From Clostridia bacterium (GTDB lineage Bacteria; Bacillota; Clostridia; Christensenellales; Aristaeellaceae): a DNA stretch of 64,000 nt. The stretch covers positions 62,001-126,000 of the forward strand of contig JAFXCE010000011.1 of NCBI GenBank assembly GCA_017521565.1, given 5' to 3'. Both the position numbers and the translations under genes were made by a program. This document shows, piece after piece, positions 55,701 to 61,700 of this stretch. The number at the start of each line of letters is the position of its first letter. Positions within the stretch are counted from its first letter, which is position 1. Under the pieces are notes generated by a model. That model was not told the origin of the DNA and did no database searches. It was given only the letters and a program-made list of their open reading frames with translations.

Positions 55701-58700
55701 TCCATGCCGGTATATTCCGGCGTGGTGACGAACGGGAAGCCGCGCTCGCCCTCACTCAGATCGACGACAAGGGCGTGATCCGTATGCATGGCGTCAATGC
55801 GCTCCGGCCAGACGTCGCGCTCGTCTTCGACGACGCGCAGCATGGCGCTGGCGGTGTGGGTTTCGCCGTTGCTGGCGGTCACCTTGTAATGCGCCATGGT
55901 GTCGCCGACCTTCAGGCCGACGAATGCGTTGCGGTCTGCGTCATAGACGGCGATGCTTTCATCCTCGGTCCAGATGTCGACAGTGACTTCTAGCGACGGA
56001 TCGGTGATGTAATAGAGCTCCCAAATGCCCAGCACATCGTCCACATGGATGGTGTGCCATGCGCCTTCGCCGAACTGATGCTTTGCGATGCGGAGGGTGG
56101 TCGACAGAAGTGCGGCGTGGCAGTTGGCGGTGTAGGTCACGCCATCCTTCACGACTGTGCAGGTAATAACGGCGGTATAGGTCTTGGCTTCGTCGTTATG
56201 GCTGGCATGGACGGTCTGGGTTTCCTCGTCGAAGGTGATGTTCTCATGGCCTTCGATGTTCCAGCTGACGCTGTCATAGCCGCTCAGGTCGTTGGTGAAG
56301 GTATAGCTGGCGCCGGAATAGAGCTTGAGCATATCGGCGCTCAGGGCAAAAGCCGGGGTTTCGCCGGTGACGGTCACGAAGAACTGCGCTTCGTCAACGT
56401 AGCCATCCTCGGTTTCGAGCCAGCAGGCGATCATCGCGCGGCCCGGCGCGACGGCGTAGAGCAGGCCGTTTTCATTGACGCGGGCGACGGCTTCGTTGTC
56501 GGAAGTGAAAGTAAGGGTGAATTCTGCATCGCTGCGCAGCTGCGGATAGGCGATCAGCTGCAGGCTTTCGCCCTCGTTCAGCGTCGCGCTGTCCTTCCAG
56601 AAGACAACGTTGGAACCGGTGACCACGACATGCGCGGTGCCGGTGGCAGCATGGTGACCGTTGATGTACACTTCGCAGTGGATATCAGTTTCGCCGCTGT
56701 TTTCAGCACTGATATTGCCGTGCTGATCGCAGAAGACGATGGACGGATCGTCACTGTAGAATACTTCTGCCGTCACAGCGCCGATGTGATGCTCATCATA
56801 CTCCCAGTTGACATAGGCCCAGTGGTCATCATGGGTCTTATCCAGATAGTAGGTGTCATGCTCGGGACGGACCTCGAAGTGCGGCTCTTCGACATGTATT
56901 CTGCGCTCGACGTTGTCGCGGGCAATCTCGTTGCCGTCTGCGTCATAGACGCGGATGGTCGCATAGACGGAGGTATCGCCCTCGCCCACAGCCTCGATGA
57001 TCACGGCGTTGTTATACTCCAGATCCTCGTTGCCGATGATGCGGGCGACGTCTTCATCCTCGATATGCCATTCGACCCACGCGGTGTCGGTGCCGAGGTT
57101 GTTTTCGTCGCGGGTCATAGCGGCGTTGGTGTCCCACCAGAGGGAGAGGACGCTGGTCTTCGGATCGCGGCCCCACGGCTCGGTGCTCAGATCGAGGTTG
57201 TCGGTATGCGCGTTGATCCAGACCCCTTCATTATCCAGCGGCCAGACACGGCAGGCGGCTGTTGCGACGCTGCCGTCCTTGAATTCGACGACGGCGAAGA
57301 TACGGGTGGAGTTGTTGGGCTTGACACAGGTGATCTTTGCGCCCGGCTCGCCGTACTCCAGCAGGCCGTCCTCGACGGAGACCAGGCCCGCGTCCTCGGA
57401 GTAATAGGTGATGTTCTCGACGATCTTCTCGTCGGTGTCACCCACGATCACCAGCGGGAGGAACTTCGTCTGATTCGGGCGGATTTCCGGCTCGAGATCG
57501 GCGAAGTAGACCCTCGGCTCGATGACGGTGACCGTCTTGCTCATCTCCTGGGTTTCGCCGTTCAGGGTGGCGTAGCAGGTCAGGGTTGCGACGCCAGGAG
57601 ACTGCGGAACGGCGTGCCAATCCCCTTCATCCTCAAAGGTTTCTACGGCGAGGATGGAGGGATCGCTGGACTCCCAGTAGACATCCGGATAATGCCTGCC
57701 GGAGATGACGATGTGCGGGTAGAGCTCAAAGCGCTGGCCAACCTTCATCGATTCGTCGATATGATCCAGATGCACGAAGCGCCAGAACGCCTTGACAGAA
57801 TGCACCTTGGTCTCGACGGTGACGGTTTCGTCATCATGGGTGAGGATTTCAGCGGTGATGACCGCGTCGCCCAGACCCACGGAGGTCAGAAGCAGATCGC
57901 CCTCATCGGTGATTTCGACGGTGACCGCATCTTCGTTGCTGCTGGTGACGGAGACATACTCTTCCCAGCCGAATTCAGGCCAGATGAACTCTTCCTCGCC
58001 GATGGCCATGACCAGCGCGGATTGGCTCATATGGAACTCGTCGGGCTCTTCGCCGTGTACGTAGAACTCGAGCCCGTTCCACCAGCCGCATTCGAGGAGC
58101 ATATCGATATATACATCGCAGCCATCGTAACCCATCTTGAAGAAGGTGAAGGTGTTGCGGCCCTCTTCGTCGACGCCGCGGCTGTATTCGCGCAGCTGGT
58201 TGAGATCCGCATTGATATTGACAAACTGCGGCGCGATCTGCGTGGTCGGATCCATGTTGCCGAAGGTCGGCATGCCGTGGAGCGTGACGGTCAGCAGATC
58301 ACCGGCGGCCACGATCGGGTTGCCGTGTTCGTCGGTCGGCTTGTCAAAGGTCAGATACGGGTTGCCGACGGTGACAGTCGCCGTCGCGGCATACTCCTCA
58401 AAGCCCTCGAACCAGGCGCGGATGGTCGTCGTGCCCTCGCCGACGGCCTCAATATGGTCGCCGCCATGGCAGATGACGATGTCCTCGTTGTCGGACTCAA
58501 TGTGGAATTCGTAGTAGATGCCCAGCTCTGCCGGATCGATGATGAACGCGCTGCGATGCTTGCCCATCTCCTCGTCAAGCGTCATGTAGTAGTGGTCAGC
58601 CTCGAAGTCGATGGCAGCGCCCTCGTCCGCCGGGGTCGGCAGCGGGGTATTCACGTAGACATACGCCGCACCGGAGCACAGAAGCGTGCCGTTTTCGTCA

Positions 58701-61700
58701 GTCAGGTTCAGGCGGACCATACACACGCCTTCAGAAATACCGGTCATCACGCCGTTTTCATCGACGGTCATGATGTTTTCATCGGTGGATTCGAAGGAGG
58801 CAATGTAATAGGTAGACGGATCATTGACGGTTACGGCATACTCCACGAGCGCGCGTTCGCCGACGCCGAGCGTATAGAAGTTCGGCGCATTGTACAGGGA
58901 GACGGCAGCCGGGAGGAAGTTGACCTTGCAGACAGCGGTCGTCTCCACGCCGTCGATGATTGCGGTGGCGTAGACGGAGCCGGTCTGCACAGCGTCATAG
59001 ATATCCCAGTTGCGCAGCTTCACCAGGCCATCCGTTACGGTGATGATGTACGGATCGGAGCTGGACCAGGTGACGTCGCTCTCCAGATTGCCGTTGACAG
59101 TGAACTCAAGCTGGAATTCCTCGCGCGGACGCAGGGAGATTTCCGAAGCGTTCAGGGTCAGGCCGCTTTCCTCGCCGGTGACGGTCACCGGGCAGTAGGC
59201 GATCAGGCGATGATCATCATAGAAGGTAAAGGTCTCATAGACGATGACCGTGTTGCCCGGGGCCTTCGCGGTGACGAGGCCGAGGTGATCGACGCAGGCG
59301 ACGTTGTCATCCATCGACCAGTAGCCGGTGCGCTGATCGTTGACCCAGTAGCCGCTGTCGCCGAGATCGATGGACGGGGCGACATAGGCGCTCTCGCCGA
59401 CGTTCAGGGTCAGCGCGGACGGGGTCAGCGCAGCCTTGAAGTCCTTGACGACGATGGTCACGCGCTCTTCGCGGACATTGTCGGAGTAGGTGCCGAAGCG
59501 GACGACGATCTGCGTCTCGCCCGGGTTGACAGCGGTCACGATGCCGTTCGCGCTGACGGTAGCCACATCAGGGTTCTCGGTGGTGAAGGACAGCGTGGTG
59601 GTGTTCCAGTCGAGATAGTACGGAATCTCAGCCGTTTCGCCCGGAGACAGCTCGAAGTAATATTCGTGGATCTCCGACTCCGGCCAGACCTCATGCGCCG
59701 GCTGGACGCCGATGCGGGCGGAGACGACGCCGGTCGTGCCGTCGGTGAAGGTGACGTTTGCGGTGATGAGGGAGAAGAACCAGTCATTGGTATAGTTGCC
59801 GCCGGCGATGACGAGGATGCTCGTCGGAGTATCTTCCTTAATATCCAGCACCGCGTGGTTGTTGTGGGTAGCGATCCATTCGACGGACTCGATTTCCTTG
59901 CCGGTGTTGTTGACAAGGGTCAGGATTCTGCGCTCGTTCGGGAGCAGATCCATATACGGGCCGTCCTTGAAGGACAGAGACGGCTCGATGATGGTGACGT
60001 CCTTGGTGACGGTCTCGGTGCGGCCGTCGCCTTCGATCGTGGCGGTGATGGTGACCTCGCCCGCACGGAGCGGGATCAGGCACCAATAGTCATAGTTCAT
60101 CTCCATCAGGGACGGATCGCTGAAGGAGATGGTGATCGTCGGGCAGTGATAGCCGGTGTAGACGACATCAATACACGGGTCATAGCCCTGGCCGACGAAC
60201 ATGATGTCCTCGCAGCCCCAGACGTTGAAGTACCAGTCGGACTCGACGACGGTGACATAGACCGGCATGCTGAGCTTCTCACCGCGCAGCGTGACGTTGG
60301 CGACCAGCTGGACGCGGCCCGGAGCAACGGCGGTGATCGTCGGGAATTCTTCGCCGAAGGCGATGATGTCGGAAGCGTCGGTTTCCTTTCCGTCTTCATC
60401 CCATGCGGCGACAGCGGTAAAGACGCCGTCATCCCAGCCCGGGAAGGCCGGATAAATCTCCGTGGATTCGCCGACGGCCAGCGTGACAGACGGCTCGCCC
60501 ACGTTGAATTCGGCTTCCTCGCCCGCAACAATCAGACCCTCTTCAAGATAGAAGCTGGTGTTGCAGTCAAGGCCGGTGTCCATGGACAGGTGCGTCTGGC
60601 GGCCTGCGCGCTGCGCCTGCAGGGTCAGCGTGCGGTCCGTACGGGCGATCTCGCGGAAGGCATAGTAGTCGTGATCCCACTCGGTGAAGTTGTGGCCGAT
60701 ATGCTCCGGGATACCGTCGATCGTGACGGTGACGATATCGCCGAGCTCCACGACGGGCAGACCATATTCATCGTCAAGGACGGTCTCCTTCTCCTCGCCG
60801 GAGAAGCTGGTCACGTCGTAGCGCAGGCGCGGCACACTGGCGGTCAGCTTCGCGGTATCGCCGAAGCCTTCCGGCACAACGATATCCTCGTCGTGCGCAA
60901 CAGCGGTAATGAACAGCTCAGCGGTGCCCTCGCCATAGACTTCGATGCCGTCGTCGGTCAGGACGATGGAGCCTTCCGGCTCGGCGTTCAGGATGCTGAG
61001 TTCCTCCCAGTAATAGTGCCACATGTCCGGATTGTTGAATTCATAACCGATATTTGCGCGGATCGGCTCGCCGTTTTCCGGAACAGGGACAAAGAAGTGG
61101 TCGGTGGTGAAGGTGAGCGCGCAGTCGTCCAGCGTCGGATACGGCGTGCCGACATGCACGAACGAGAAGTTGCGGAAGATGCAGCGGCCGTCAAGCTCAT
61201 AGACGACGGAGACCTTCGTGGTGCCCTCGCCCTGCGCGGTCATCAGGCCGGATTCATCGACAGTGACGACGTCCTCGTTATCAGAGATGTAGGTGACGTC
61301 GAAGTCGCTGAGCGTGTAATTGCCCGCGATGCTGACCGTGCCGTAGAATTCCTGCGTCTGACCGACTTCAAGGCGATAGTGTCCCCACTCGCTGGTCATG
61401 CTGATGATCTGCTCCTCAGCGTAGACCTGACAGGTGGCGGTTTCCACGCTGCCGTCGGCGAAGGTCGCCGTGCAGGTGATGGTTTCGGCGTCCGGATAGG
61501 CCCAGTCCTGCATAATGGGCGTAATCATGCCGTTTTCATCGACAAAGACAGCGGAATCGTAGGAGGATTCCCACTCGATGGAGACGGGAGCGTCGCCGTC
61601 GGCATAGATCGCCTCAAGCTGGAAGCTCTCGCCCTCGTACAGGCGGACACTGGTGGTGTTCAGGCTGAGGCGTGCGCTTTCGTCCACGACATGGACAAGG

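Noticed and set aside
47915..55993. Plus-strand open frames of 930, 896 and 725 codons opposite the giant gene
   Set aside because: They repeat with the same period as the giant gene and are its shadow frames; the translations show no domain, whereas the minus frame shows Ig-like domains and DUF3798.
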